Below are positions 25,082-34,011 of a stretch of 64,000 nt of DNA, piece after piece. Made by a program: the position numbers and the translations under genes. Source of the stretch: Methanohalophilus mahii DSM 5219 (GTDB lineage Archaea > Halobacteriota > Methanosarcinia > Methanosarcinales > Methanosarcinaceae); the NCBI RefSeq assembly GCF_000025865.1, contig NC_014002.1, forward strand, positions 310,001 to 374,000. Reading direction: 5' to 3'. Below the pieces are notes generated by a model. The model saw only the letters and a list, made by a program, of their open reading frames with translations. It did not search any database and was not told the DNA's origin. Numbering within the stretch: the first letter of the stretch is position 1; each line of letters opens with the position of its first letter.

Positions 25082-27463
25082 ATGGATTCTATGGCAGAAG
25101 AAATTGAAAAGAAAGTGAAAAATACCGATATAAGCGGTGTCCCTGAGGACACCACCACTTCGTCCAATATTGTTGAAAAAACGTCCGAATCATCTCCAAG
25201 ACAGCAGACCCTTGACGGTAGTTTTGTTTCAATCATGCCTAAAGTCAGGACCACTGATGGGCATATGGTTGAATGGGACCGCAATATCGTTGTAAACCAG
25301 TTGCTGAAAGAAACCTCTCTCAGTGAACGTTTCCATGGTATCCCGGCCGTTACTCGCGATGAGGCCCTTGTCATAGCAAAGGAAACGGAAAAAAGGATTC
25401 GTAGTATGAACCTCAGGTTCCTTTCCGGCCCGCTCATCAGGGAAGTTGTTAATATGGTCCTGATTGAGCGCAATGATGTGGAATGGCGTAATATTTCCAC
25501 CAGGGTAGGTACTCCTGTTTATGATGCCTGCGAGATCGATATGGGTACCGGCTTTGAAGCCAAGGAAAATGCCAATCTCCAGGAGAATGCGGAAACCTCC
25601 CATAAGAAGAAAGCCGATAAGATCTCTAAGGAACAATATCTTTTACTCCTGCCACCCAAACTTTCCGACCTTCACCTGAATGGTGATTTGCATATCCATG
25701 ACCTGGAATACATGGGAACCCGGGCTTTCTGTCAGGACTGGGATTTGAGGTATTTCTTCTATTATGGTCTCATGCCGGATGGTTCCGGTGCCAAGGCCAG
25801 TGTTGCAGGTCCTGCAATGAAAGCCGAAGTCGCGGTGCTTCATGCGGTAAAAGCTCTGGGTAGTGCCCAGACGAATTTTGCCGGCGGTCAGGGATTTTAT
25901 AACTTCCTTACGTTCCTTGCGCCATTTTTAGAGGGTAAGTCCTACAAGGAGATCGAACAGCTGATGCAGATGTTCGTTTATGAGATGACTCAGATGATGG
26001 TAGCCCGGGGAGGACAGCTCGTCTTTTCCTCCGTACAGCTTTCTCCCGGGGTTCCAAAACTCTGGAGAGATAAACCTGCAGTTTATCGCGGACGTGTCTG
26101 GGATGGTTCTGATGGTAGTGACGTTAGGGTTTATGGTGAGTATGAAAGGGAGGTCCGTCTTGGCTTCCAGGCGCTTATGAATGTCATGCTTGAAGGTGAC
26201 TACTGGGGTAAACCCTTTAATTTCCCCAAACCGGAGATATCCATTGAGCCTGATTTCATGGAAGAGGACGAGATGTTCAATCGTGCCCATCCGGAACTTC
26301 CGACCTATGATGATCTTTATAACCTGACATTCGAACTTACCGCCAAGTTTGGTACTCCTTACTTTGATAACCAGCTTCCTCCTTACAGGGGTGCAGGTGA
26401 AGGAATCTCCTGTTACCAGTGCTGTGCCTATCAGTTTTCTGCAAATGCAGAAGATGATGATGAATTTGAAGAAAAGCTCAACTTCACGGACGGAAAGCAC
26501 TTTTCCATGGGTTCATGGCAGGTTGTTTCCCTGAATTGCCCAAGGGCTGCCTACGAGGCACAGGGGGATGACAAGGAACTATTTGCAAGGCTTAAGGGTT
26601 TGATGGACAGGGCAATTGAGGTATTCCATACCAAACTCAAATGGATGACCCCGATCATTGAATCCGGCAGGATGCCTTTTGCCACCCAGCAGCCCAAGGA
26701 CCCGGTTACCGGCAAGAAAGGTGCTGTTGCTGTTGATATGGATAGTCTTGTGTTTACCATCGGTGTGGTGGGTATCAATGAGATGGTCCAGTACCATACA
26801 GGTTCCCAGATGCATGAGTCAAAAGAGGCTTTCAAGGTTGCTGTCAGGGCAATGACAGAAATGGAAATGCATGCCCGCAAGATCTCTGAGGAACATGGAA
26901 TTGAGATAGCCCTTGCAAGAACACCTGCTGAAACCACCTGCCAGAGATTTGGTGTTTCTGACCTGCTTCATGATGAGTACAGGGAAAAGGCTGCTTCGGT
27001 TCTCAAGGGAGATGTGGAATCCTCGGTTTCCAGACTCAAGGAAACACACGATTTGCCTGTGTATTACACTAATGGTACACATGCACCACCGGGCGCAGAC
27101 CTGTCCCTGATGGAGCGGATCAATGTGGAGCATGTGTTCTTCCCGATTGTTGATGGGGGTAATATCATGCACATCTGGCTTGGTGAAGGTTCTCCCGATG
27201 CAAAGGGACTGAAAGACTTTACAATGCATCTTGCACGCAACACCCAGACCGGCTACTTTGCTTTTACAAAAGATATGACCGTCTGTATGAATGATTTCCA
27301 TATGATGTCCGGGTTACAGGATTGTTGTGAGAATTGTAATTCAGATAATGTGGAGCACCTTTCCAGGGTAACCGGTTATATCCAGTCTGTAGGCGGATGG
27401 AATGCTGCCAAGAAACAAGAACTTGCGGACAGGATGAGATATGGCTCCCCGGACATGCGTTAA
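25082..27463 (+). CDS. nrdD: Anaerobic ribonucleoside-triphosphate reductase (class III)
   Basis: The oxygen-sensitive glycyl-radical enzyme that makes dNTPs. The 793-residue protein starts with a variable acidic tail, then an ATP-cone domain (residues of about 55-140, KVRTTDGHMVEWDRNIVVNQ). The barrel contains the active-site cysteines in GISCYQCCAYQF (Cys444, Cys447/448) and the glycyl radical site in SRVTGYIQSVGG (Gly765). A C-terminal metal site includes Cys748, Cys749 and Cys752. The redoxin next door and the double-cysteine pattern fit the redoxin-dependent methanogen subtype rather than the formate-dependent E. coli type; this is inference. nrdG overlaps its end by 23 bases. Confidence 0.95.
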   Translation: MDSMAEEIEKKVKNTDISGVPEDTTTSSNIVEKTSESSPRQQTLDGSFVSIMPKVRTTDGHMVEWDRNIVVNQLLKETSLSERFHGIPAVTRDEALVIAKETEKRIRSMNLRFLSGPLIREVVNMVLIERNDVEWRNISTRVGTPVYDACEIDMGTGFEAKENANLQENAETSHKKKADKISKEQYLLLLPPKLSDLHLNGDLHIHDLEYMGTRAFCQDWDLRYFFYYGLMPDGSGAKASVAGPAMKAEVAVLHAVKALGSAQTNFAGGQGFYNFLTFLAPFLEGKSYKEIEQLMQMFVYEMTQMMVARGGQLVFSSVQLSPGVPKLWRDKPAVYRGRVWDGSDGSDVRVYGEYEREVRLGFQALMNVMLEGDYWGKPFNFPKPEISIEPDFMEEDEMFNRAHPELPTYDDLYNLTFELTAKFGTPYFDNQLPPYRGAGEGISCYQCCAYQFSANAEDDDEFEEKLNFTDGKHFSMGSWQVVSLNCPRAAYEAQGDDKELFARLKGLMDRAIEVFHTKLKWMTPIIESGRMPFATQQPKDPVTGKKGAVAVDMDSLVFTIGVVGINEMVQYHTGSQMHESKEAFKVAVRAMTEMEMHARKISEEHGIEIALARTPAETTCQRFGVSDLLHDEYREKAASVLKGDVESSVSRLKETHDLPVYYTNGTHAPPGADLSLMERINVEHVFFPIVDGGNIMHIWLGEGSPDAKGLKDFTMHLARNTQTGYFAFTKDMTVCMNDFHMMSGLQDCCENCNSDNVEHLSRVTGYIQSVGGWNAAKKQELADRMRYGSPDMR

Positions 27464-28259
27464 AGATTTCGAGGTAAACTTTGGGGACTATGTTCCCCTT
27501 TCTACCCTCGATTGGCCGGGCAAGGCCTCAGTAGTTTTCTTTTTAAGGGACTGTCCTTTCAGGTGTCCCTACTGCCAGAACTATTCTATCTTGAATGGTT
27601 ATGAGCTGGTCGAAAGTTCCCAGATCAGACAGTTGATGGAAACCTCCCGTCCGTTTGTAAGTTCTGTGGTAATCTCCGGTGGTGAACCCCTGCAACAGGA
27701 GAAGGCAGTTTCCGGAATCGCTCAAATGGCCAGGGATATGGGGCTTCTGGTCGGGATACATACCAATGGTGTACACACTGATGTTTTAGAAGACCTTATT
27801 GAAAATGAATTGGTTGATGGTGTTTTTATCGATGTCAAAGCCTCTCTTGAAAATGCCGAGGATTATGGCAGGATGATCGGCTATGGTTCCTATCCTGCTG
27901 TGACAATTTCCCCGTTAGATGCTGTGAATAATGTACAGCGTTCCATAAAAATGGCTGCAGAGAACAAACTCCTGCAGGAATTAAGGACAACCGTGCTGCC
28001 GGGCTTTATGGATAAACCCGAGGATATTGAATCAATTGCTTCTTCTATTGTAAAATGTGCTGGCAGGGATATTCCTTATTTTATCCAGCAGGGTGAAACG
28101 GAACATTCAATGGACAGGAACCTGAGGGAACTGTCTCCCTTGAGCCGGGATGAACTTTTATCCCTGGGTAATGCTGCAACTCCTTTCCTGAATAATGTCT
28201 GTATACGTACAGGCAAAAATGGTACTGAAAAAATAACTTCAAACCAATCTGTAGCTTAA
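27441..28259 (+). CDS. nrdG: Anaerobic ribonucleotide reductase activase (radical SAM)
   Basis: A 272-residue radical SAM enzyme that generates the glycyl radical on NrdD. The N-terminal NFGDYVPLSTLDWPGKAS is followed by the [4Fe-4S] motif RDCPFRCPYCQNY (Cys38, Cys42, Cys45). The SAM-contacting VVISGGEPLQQ lies at about residue 77. The C-terminal portion (residues of about 200-260) is longer than in bacterial NrdG and resembles the pyruvate-formate-lyase-activating-like archaeal activases. Its start overlaps the nrdD end by 23 bases, with AGGATGAG before the ATG. Confidence 0.93.
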   Translation: MAPRTCVKDFEVNFGDYVPLSTLDWPGKASVVFFLRDCPFRCPYCQNYSILNGYELVESSQIRQLMETSRPFVSSVVISGGEPLQQEKAVSGIAQMARDMGLLVGIHTNGVHTDVLEDLIENELVDGVFIDVKASLENAEDYGRMIGYGSYPAVTISPLDAVNNVQRSIKMAAENKLLQELRTTVLPGFMDKPEDIESIASSIVKCAGRDIPYFIQQGETEHSMDRNLRELSPLSRDELLSLGNAATPFLNNVCIRTGKNGTEKITSNQSVA

Positions 28260-28463
28260 GTAAGTTCTTTATATGTGCCGGCAGTACCTTTTATAATGTA
28301 TGTTTATGAGAAGCATGCCTGCTGAATCATTGCCTGTCCTGCAGGTAGTTGATTTAAAGGTGTGATTTCTGGCTTTTTCCGATGTCTTCTGATTTGATAA
28401 ACCAGAACATTCGTATTGATTATATGATGCGAAGGCAGGCATTGGATATTTCCGGAGGTTTCG

Positions 28464-29451
28464 ATGGTATCAACGATAAAGGATATTGATGAACGCGCAT
28501 TTATCGCACAGCTGGCTTCAGTTTTTGGCAGGGGAAAAGATGAATTAAAGGTGCCTGCCGGGGATGATGACTGCAGTCCTTGAATTTGGCGGGGAGTACC
28601 TTGTGGTTACTACGGACATGTTGCACCAGAAGACCGACTTTCCCGATACAATGACTCCCTGGCAGATCGGCTGGATGGCTGCTGCGGTGAATTTCAGTGA
28701 TATTGCTGCAATGGGCGGCCAGCCTCTGGGTTTGCTTGCAGCTGTGGGCTATCCCCAAAACATGTCTCTGGAAGACGCCGGGGAAATCGCCCGGGGAATG
28801 CGAGATTGTGCAGAATTCTGTGGCACTTCGGTAATCGGGGGAGATGTGGATTCCCATGAGGAACTTACTGTCACAGGAACTGCCATGGGCAGGGTTTCCA
28901 AAGAAGAACTTCTCACCCGCAAAGGCGCAAAACCGGGTGACCTGCTCTGTGTTACTGCCACCCTGGGAGGAGCCGGGGCAGCCCTGGAGGCCTATCTGAA
29001 AAATATGAATGTTGATGATGATTTCATGAAACCCCTGCTGGAACCGGTCCCCCGGATTGCCGAGGGCAGAAAGCTTGCAAAAAGCGGTGCTGTGACCTCT
29101 GCCATGGATACCAGCGACGGGCTGGCACTGTCGCTGTATGATCTTGCATCTGTTAATAAAGTGGGATTTGTCCTGAAGGAAGAATCCCTGCCAATAGACA
29201 AGCGTGTGTTTGAGATTGCTACAAGCAAGAAAGAAGCCCTGGAAATGGCACTGTATTCAGGCGGGGATTTCGAGTTATTGGTAACGGTTTCAAAGGATAA
29301 GTTCAAAGCGTTACAGGCCGAATCTTATTTAACTGTTGTAGGAGAAGTTGTTGACATTGATGGGGCTATTAGTTTGATTGGCAAAGATGGGGCAAACTTT
29401 GCTATTGATCGAAAAGGTTATTTACATATGGGAACATCTGATCAGATATGA
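28464..29451 (+). pseudogene. thiL: Thiamine-monophosphate kinase, frameshifted
   Basis: ThiL phosphorylates thiamine monophosphate to the active diphosphate. An excellent start (ATG 28464, GGAGG five bases before) opens a frame reading IDERAFIAQLASVFGRG and VPAGDDDC, the expected family N-terminus with its metal/ATP aspartates. This frame stops at 28581-28583. The remainder, AVLEFGGEYLVVTTDMLHQ through the C-terminus, continues in another frame up to 29451. Comparison with the expected DDCAVLEF suggests loss of one GC from TGCGCAGTC near 28574. Translation from the internal ATG 28564 would lack the conserved aspartates. It may be a true mutation, a sequencing error or recoding. Confidence 0.85.
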
Positions 29452-29472
29452 TTATACAAAGGAGATTATGGT

Positions 29473-32400
29473 ATGAAAACCGGATTTAAGATTTTATTGA
29501 TAGGATTTATGATTATTGGAATGGGTTGTGGAGTGGCAGCTGCAGAGTCGGCACCTAACGCTTCTGTAACTAACGTATCTTCTGATGTTGATAGTGCTAC
29601 AATAGATTTCAATGTAAATCAGAGTGATGCTTCGACTCGCATTGCCTACGGTATTTCTAATTCCCTTTCCTCTTGGTCTGATTGGAATTATGAAGATTCT
29701 AATAGTCGCAGTATTGTTCTTTCAGAATTAAATGATGGGACCATGTATTATTACAGCGTTTATGCTTACAATGGTACTAATGATAGTTTTGTGTATAATA
29801 CCACGATTTCTACATTTAACACAGATTCTCCAACTGCACCTAACGCTTCTGTAACTAACGTATCTTCTGATGTTGATAGTGCTACAATAGATTTCAATGT
29901 AAATCAGAGTGATGCTTCGACTCGCATTGCCTACGGTATTTCTAATTCCCTTTCCTCTTGGTCTGATTGGAATTATGAAGATTCTAATAGTCGCAGTATT
30001 GTTCTTTCAGAATTAAATGATAGGACCATGTATTATTACAGCGTTTATGCTTACAATGGTACTAATGATAGTTTTGTGTATAATACCACGATTGCTACGC
30101 TTAACACGACTTCTCCAACTGCACCTAACGCTTCTGTAACTAACGTATCTTCTGATGTTGATAGTGCTACAATAGATTTCAATGTAAATCAGAGTGATGC
30201 TTCGACTCGCATTGCCTACGGTATTTCTAATTCCCTTTCCTCTTGGTCTGATTGGAATTATGAAGATTCTAATAGTCGCAGTATTGTTCTTTCAGAATTA
30301 AATGATGGAACCATGTATTATTACAGCGTTTATGCTTACAATGGTACTAATGATAGTTTTGTGTATAATACCACGATTGCTACGCTTAACACGACTTCTC
30401 CAACTGCACCTTCAATTTCTGATATATCTTCATCTAATATTGGTGGTGACCGCGCTACGATAAATTATGTAGTTAATCAGAGTGATGCACCTACCAGAAT
30501 TGCTTACGGTACTTCTTCTGATCTGTCTTCTTATGAATGGTCAGGTTGGTTTAATGATTCAACAGTTCACAACGAGACCATTTCAAATTTGAATGGATCT
30601 ACGAAGTACTATTACAGCATTTATGCTTACAATGAAAGCAACAATAGTGTATTTTACAATTCATCTATAGAAAGTTTCACAACAATTTCTAATTGGGGAG
30701 ACCGTATTTGGGATGAAAAAGCAAACCAGTCCAATAAATACACATGGGATGGTCGCAGTTTCTCCGGCTTCTACTATGATCTTGACACAGGTGACACATC
30801 CGAATCCATGACAATCACCATTGATGGTCGCAGAATAGATGATGGAGATCTTGTCTATACTACAAAACCCATCGACAAGGAGTTTGAATTTGGCTCCTGG
30901 GGAGAGTATCAGATAATCGGATTCATGGCAGAGAGATATTTTGCCGGCTATTCTGTAAATACTTCCAGCGATGTTACAGGTGATGATGTCAGTCTGATTT
31001 CTGACGGTGTCCTATCAAAGGTTTTGATAGATACAGACGATGATGAATCTGTCTACTCCGGATCATCTCTCACTCTTGAAGAAGGCTATTCTCTCAACAT
31101 CAAACAGGTTGATGTGAATGGTGATAGTGTATGGATAAGTCTTACTAAAGATGGGGATGAGGTCGATGATGCAATTCTTTCCTCCGATGAAACCTATGTT
31201 TATGAAAAGGATCTTGGGGGAGTAGATGATGTTCCTGTAATTGCCGTACACATTGATGATGTATTCAGCGGTACTGAGACAAACGCTGTTTTCATAGATG
31301 GCATCTTCCAGATTTCAGATGACTATGTGGAAGTAGACAGAGGAGATGAATTTGGTGAAATGGAAGTAACGTCTCTTTCTTCTACTGAAATAAAGATGGA
31401 AAATGAAGACTCTATAAGTCTTGATGAAGGTGACATTATTGACATCATGGGCAAACTCAAATTCATAGTAGCAGACGATAATGATGTATTGAGATTTGCA
31501 CCTTTTGTTGACATGTCCGAACCCGGCACCTATGAACTCAGGGGTACCATTGCTGAAGATGAAGGATTCAGCTGGACACCTCTTAATTTTGAAGGGTTCT
31601 ATTATGATATCGATGAAGGATTAAGAAGTGAGTCTCTCAATGTGACTAATTATAATGGCCGGAATATAGACGCAGGCGATCTAATCTATAAATCCACTCC
31701 TGTAGAAGTCGAGTTTGAATATGGGCCATGGGGTAAATACAATGTGATAGGTTTCATGGCCGAGAAATACTTCGCCGGTTACTCTGGTGATACAAGTGAT
31801 GACATCACAGATGATACTATAAGCCTCATGTCCAGCGGTCAGCTCTCTAAGGTCCTCATAGACGATGACGATGAAAAATCGGTTTATACAGGCTCTTCCC
31901 TGATTCTGGAAGAAGGTTATGCTCTCAACATCCGGGAAATTGATGTCAACGGTGACAGGGTAATGATTCAGCTGACTCAGGATGGCGACAATATTGAGTC
32001 AGCTATAGTATCTTCCGATGATGAATATGTCTATGAGAAAGATGTCGGTGATGAGGACGATGTACCAATAATTGTTGTTCATTTCAATGAAATATTCAGC
32101 GGTACCGAAACCAGTGCCGTATTCGTTGAAGGCATCTTCCAGATTTCTGAAGATTATCTGGAAGTTGAAGATGGAGATGACTTTGGAGTAATGACCGTTG
32201 ATAGTACAAGTGGAAGCATTATCCTTGAAAACGAAGATAACATCGACCTTGATGAAGGTGACACCATAGACATCATGGGTGAGATCAAATTCAAGGTTGC
32301 CGATGACAGCAGTACTGTCCGTTATTACCCATTCGTTGAAGTGGAAACAAAACCCTATGACTCACTGGACATTGACATCGAACCAACCACAGTTGTCGAA

Positions 32401-33273
32401 GGTGATGAGATCACTTTCACAGTAACATCCCGTGGGGCTGCTATCAGGGACGCATCAATACTCATCCATGGTGACAGGGTCGGAATCACTTCAGATGAAG
32501 GTGTTTTCGAGTATGATGCTGATGATGCGGGTAAGTTTACTGCAACAGCTGAAAAGGAAGGTTATGTTTCATCAAAGGGCAATTTCGAAGTGATTTCCCC
32601 GGATGATGAGAGCAAAAAGATCAGTATCGAAGTTTCCCCGGAGGAAGTCTTTGAGGGTACACCGATAACAATCTCTGTGGTCAAGGCGATCGGCTCTGAA
32701 CCACTGGAGGGTGCCGAGGTATTCTTTGATGGCAAATCCCTGGGTGAAACCGATGAGGATGGCACGATAACCTACAATCCCAAAGAGCCCGGTACACACA
32801 AGATCGAGGCCAAGGTTGATGGTTACCTTGATGCGGAATTGAATATCAAGGTCAATGAACTGGCAGCAAACTTCGAATTCAGTAACCTGAGGATTGATCC
32901 ACTGCCTGCCACTGCCGGTGAGGAATTCACGGTGATGCTTGATTCGATCAACACAGGTAATGCAGAGGGTAGTTACACTGTCGAGTTATCGATCAACGAC
33001 AATGTGGTCGACAGCCAGGAAATAACTCTCGGACAGAACAATTCCACAACCATTGAATTCACCTCTACTGCAGGTGAACCGGGTACCTATCTTGTAAAGG
33101 CAGGCGGCCTGTCAACAACCATGGATGTGGAAGAGGGAACCAGTATTGTATGGTATGTGCTTGGAGGCCTTGTCCTTGTACTTGGTGGAGGTGCAGCCTA
33201 CATATTTGCCACAGGCGGAACTGCCAAATTCGCTGAGATCGCAGAATCCCTGCGTTCCAGGCTGGGCAGGTAA
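29473..33273 (+). CDS. S-layer family protein with Fn3-like repeats and two DUF1608-type domains
   Basis: A 1266-residue exported cell-envelope protein. Residues 1-25 form a signal peptide (KILLIGFMIIGMGCGVAAA). Residues 27-311 are three nearly identical 95-residue repeats and 312-406 a diverged fourth, with a fibronectin-type-III-like pattern. Each identical repeat has six N-glycosylation sequons. Two Methanosarcina-type S-layer domains follow at about 423-679 and 697-957 (GFYYDLDTGDTSES and GFYYDIDEGLRSES start them). Two carboxypeptidase-regulatory/PEGA-like beta domains and a CARDB-like domain follow, then a transmembrane anchor at about 1225-1247 and a short basic tail. It could be the main S-layer protein or an auxiliary one. 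AAGGAG precedes the ATG. Confidence 0.9.
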   Translation: MKTGFKILLIGFMIIGMGCGVAAAESAPNASVTNVSSDVDSATIDFNVNQSDASTRIAYGISNSLSSWSDWNYEDSNSRSIVLSELNDGTMYYYSVYAYNGTNDSFVYNTTISTFNTDSPTAPNASVTNVSSDVDSATIDFNVNQSDASTRIAYGISNSLSSWSDWNYEDSNSRSIVLSELNDRTMYYYSVYAYNGTNDSFVYNTTIATLNTTSPTAPNASVTNVSSDVDSATIDFNVNQSDASTRIAYGISNSLSSWSDWNYEDSNSRSIVLSELNDGTMYYYSVYAYNGTNDSFVYNTTIATLNTTSPTAPSISDISSSNIGGDRATINYVVNQSDAPTRIAYGTSSDLSSYEWSGWFNDSTVHNETISNLNGSTKYYYSIYAYNESNNSVFYNSSIESFTTISNWGDRIWDEKANQSNKYTWDGRSFSGFYYDLDTGDTSESMTITIDGRRIDDGDLVYTTKPIDKEFEFGSWGEYQIIGFMAERYFAGYSVNTSSDVTGDDVSLISDGVLSKVLIDTDDDESVYSGSSLTLEEGYSLNIKQVDVNGDSVWISLTKDGDEVDDAILSSDETYVYEKDLGGVDDVPVIAVHIDDVFSGTETNAVFIDGIFQISDDYVEVDRGDEFGEMEVTSLSSTEIKMENEDSISLDEGDIIDIMGKLKFIVADDNDVLRFAPFVDMSEPGTYELRGTIAEDEGFSWTPLNFEGFYYDIDEGLRSESLNVTNYNGRNIDAGDLIYKSTPVEVEFEYGPWGKYNVIGFMAEKYFAGYSGDTSDDITDDTISLMSSGQLSKVLIDDDDEKSVYTGSSLILEEGYALNIREIDVNGDRVMIQLTQDGDNIESAIVSSDDEYVYEKDVGDEDDVPIIVVHFNEIFSGTETSAVFVEGIFQISEDYLEVEDGDDFGVMTVDSTSGSIILENEDNIDLDEGDTIDIMGEIKFKVADDSSTVRYYPFVEVETKPYDSLDIDIEPTTVVEGDEITFTVTSRGAAIRDASILIHGDRVGITSDEGVFEYDADDAGKFTATAEKEGYVSSKGNFEVISPDDESKKISIEVSPEEVFEGTPITISVVKAIGSEPLEGAEVFFDGKSLGETDEDGTITYNPKEPGTHKIEAKVDGYLDAELNIKVNELAANFEFSNLRIDPLPATAGEEFTVMLDSINTGNAEGSYTVELSINDNVVDSQEITLGQNNSTTIEFTSTAGEPGTYLVKAGGLSTTMDVEEGTSIVWYVLGGLVLVLGGGAAYIFATGGTAKFAEIAESLRSRLGR
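29551..30405 (+). repeat. Three tandem 285-bp coding repeats, near identical
   Basis: Units begin at 29551, 29836 and 30121, each with gcacctaacg. They agree at nearly every base including silent positions. Differences that I see are a single G/A position in the aatgat-gg-accatg stretch of each copy and a handful of changes in the last 35 bases of copy 1. A fourth, diverged unit in the same register begins at 30406. This indicates recent amplification or gene conversion. Confidence 0.95.
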
Positions 33274-33284
33274 AACCAGAATAT

Positions 33285-33313
33285 GAGCGCTTACAAAAGC
33301 GCTCTTCTTTTTG
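33285..33313 (+). terminator. Intrinsic terminator after the S-layer gene
   Basis: An eight-base stem GAGCGCTT/AAGCGCTC with an ACAA loop is followed by TTCTTTTTG. It lies between the convergent S-layer and XRE regulator genes; the weaker T content on the other strand suggests it mainly serves the S-layer transcript. Confidence 0.75.
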
Positions 33314-33841
33314 TTATTCCATTTCCATTTTTCGTGCCACATTCTCGATTGCCTCGAGAAGACTATCCCTTGGCATAATGGTTGATACGGGTATTTTGAT
33401 AATTTTTTCTACCGTAGGGCTTACGATAGGTGCGCAAACAAGTGCCCTTGCTCCTTCCCTTTCAGCCCTCACAGCTGCGATGATTGCTTCTTCCATGGAG
33501 GTAGCCGCATATTCACGTATGGTGCACAGGTTTCCATGAATTTTCCTTTTTGTCTCTTTAATATTATCCAGTACCGGACGGGACGCTATAACGGCTATGA
33601 ATTCCCCGCCCTCGTATCCTTCCAGTTTCTTAATGGTCTTCACTATCTGGCGCATCGTGCGTAAATTGGGTTCCCGGTTGCCGGACATAAGTTTGTAAAG
33701 GGTACTTGGTGGAATGGAAGAATGCTCGGAAAATTCTATAGCTGTAAGGCCCAGGTCTTCCTTGATGACCTTCAATAAAGTATGCTGGAACGCTTCATCG
33801 GATTCAAATGCTGATTCGATAACTTTGTCTGCAATACTCAT
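33314..33841 (-). CDS. XRE-type transcriptional regulator with C-terminal sensing-like domain
   Basis: A 175-residue regulator. The helix-turn-helix lies at about residues 25-75 (LTAIEFSEHSSIPPSTLYKLMSG). The C-terminal half, VLDNIKETKRKIHGN through KIIKIPVSTIMPRDSLLEA, resembles a small alpha/beta sensor domain of the type seen in archaeal COG-level predicted regulators; its ligand is unknown. It is divergent from a SsuABC-like transporter and probably controls it, since paired 12-base repeats overlap that promoter. It converges on the S-layer gene terminator. Confidence 0.85.
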   Translation of the reverse strand: MSIADKVIESAFESDEAFQHTLLKVIKEDLGLTAIEFSEHSSIPPSTLYKLMSGNREPNLRTMRQIVKTIKKLEGYEGGEFIAVIASRPVLDNIKETKRKIHGNLCTIREYAATSMEEAIIAAVRAEREGARALVCAPIVSPTVEKIIKIPVSTIMPRDSLLEAIENVARKMEME

Positions 33842-33965
33842 TTTCCTATCTCCATTTATTTATAGCATTAAAAGGTAATGATGGATGGTATATTAATACT
33901 TTTAGGACATAATATAGCGGTACAAGGCAAGTTTTAAATAATGTCTCGGTGAAATTTACAATATT

Positions 33966-33989
33966 GACTATATAGTAGACTATAGTGAT
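33966..33989 (+). promoter_or_regulatory. Tandem 12-base repeats over the ABC transporter promoter
   Basis: GACTATATAGTA at 33966-33977 is followed directly by GACTATAGTGAT at 33978-33989. The first contains the palindrome ACTATATAGT, which is also a good TATA element about 40 bases before the ATG at 34012. Binding of the divergent XRE regulator here would block the basal transcription factors. This is inference from position. Confidence 0.4.
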
Positions 33990-34011
33990 AAATATAAAAA
34001 GGTGGATCATA

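Noticed and set aside
28382-28492. 36-codon frame before thiL
   Set aside because: It overlaps the thiL start region, has no ribosome-binding site and shows no recognisable pattern.
29551-30690. Regular repeats considered as a CRISPR-like array
   Set aside because: The units are 285-bp, in one open frame and without spacers; they are coding domain repeats.
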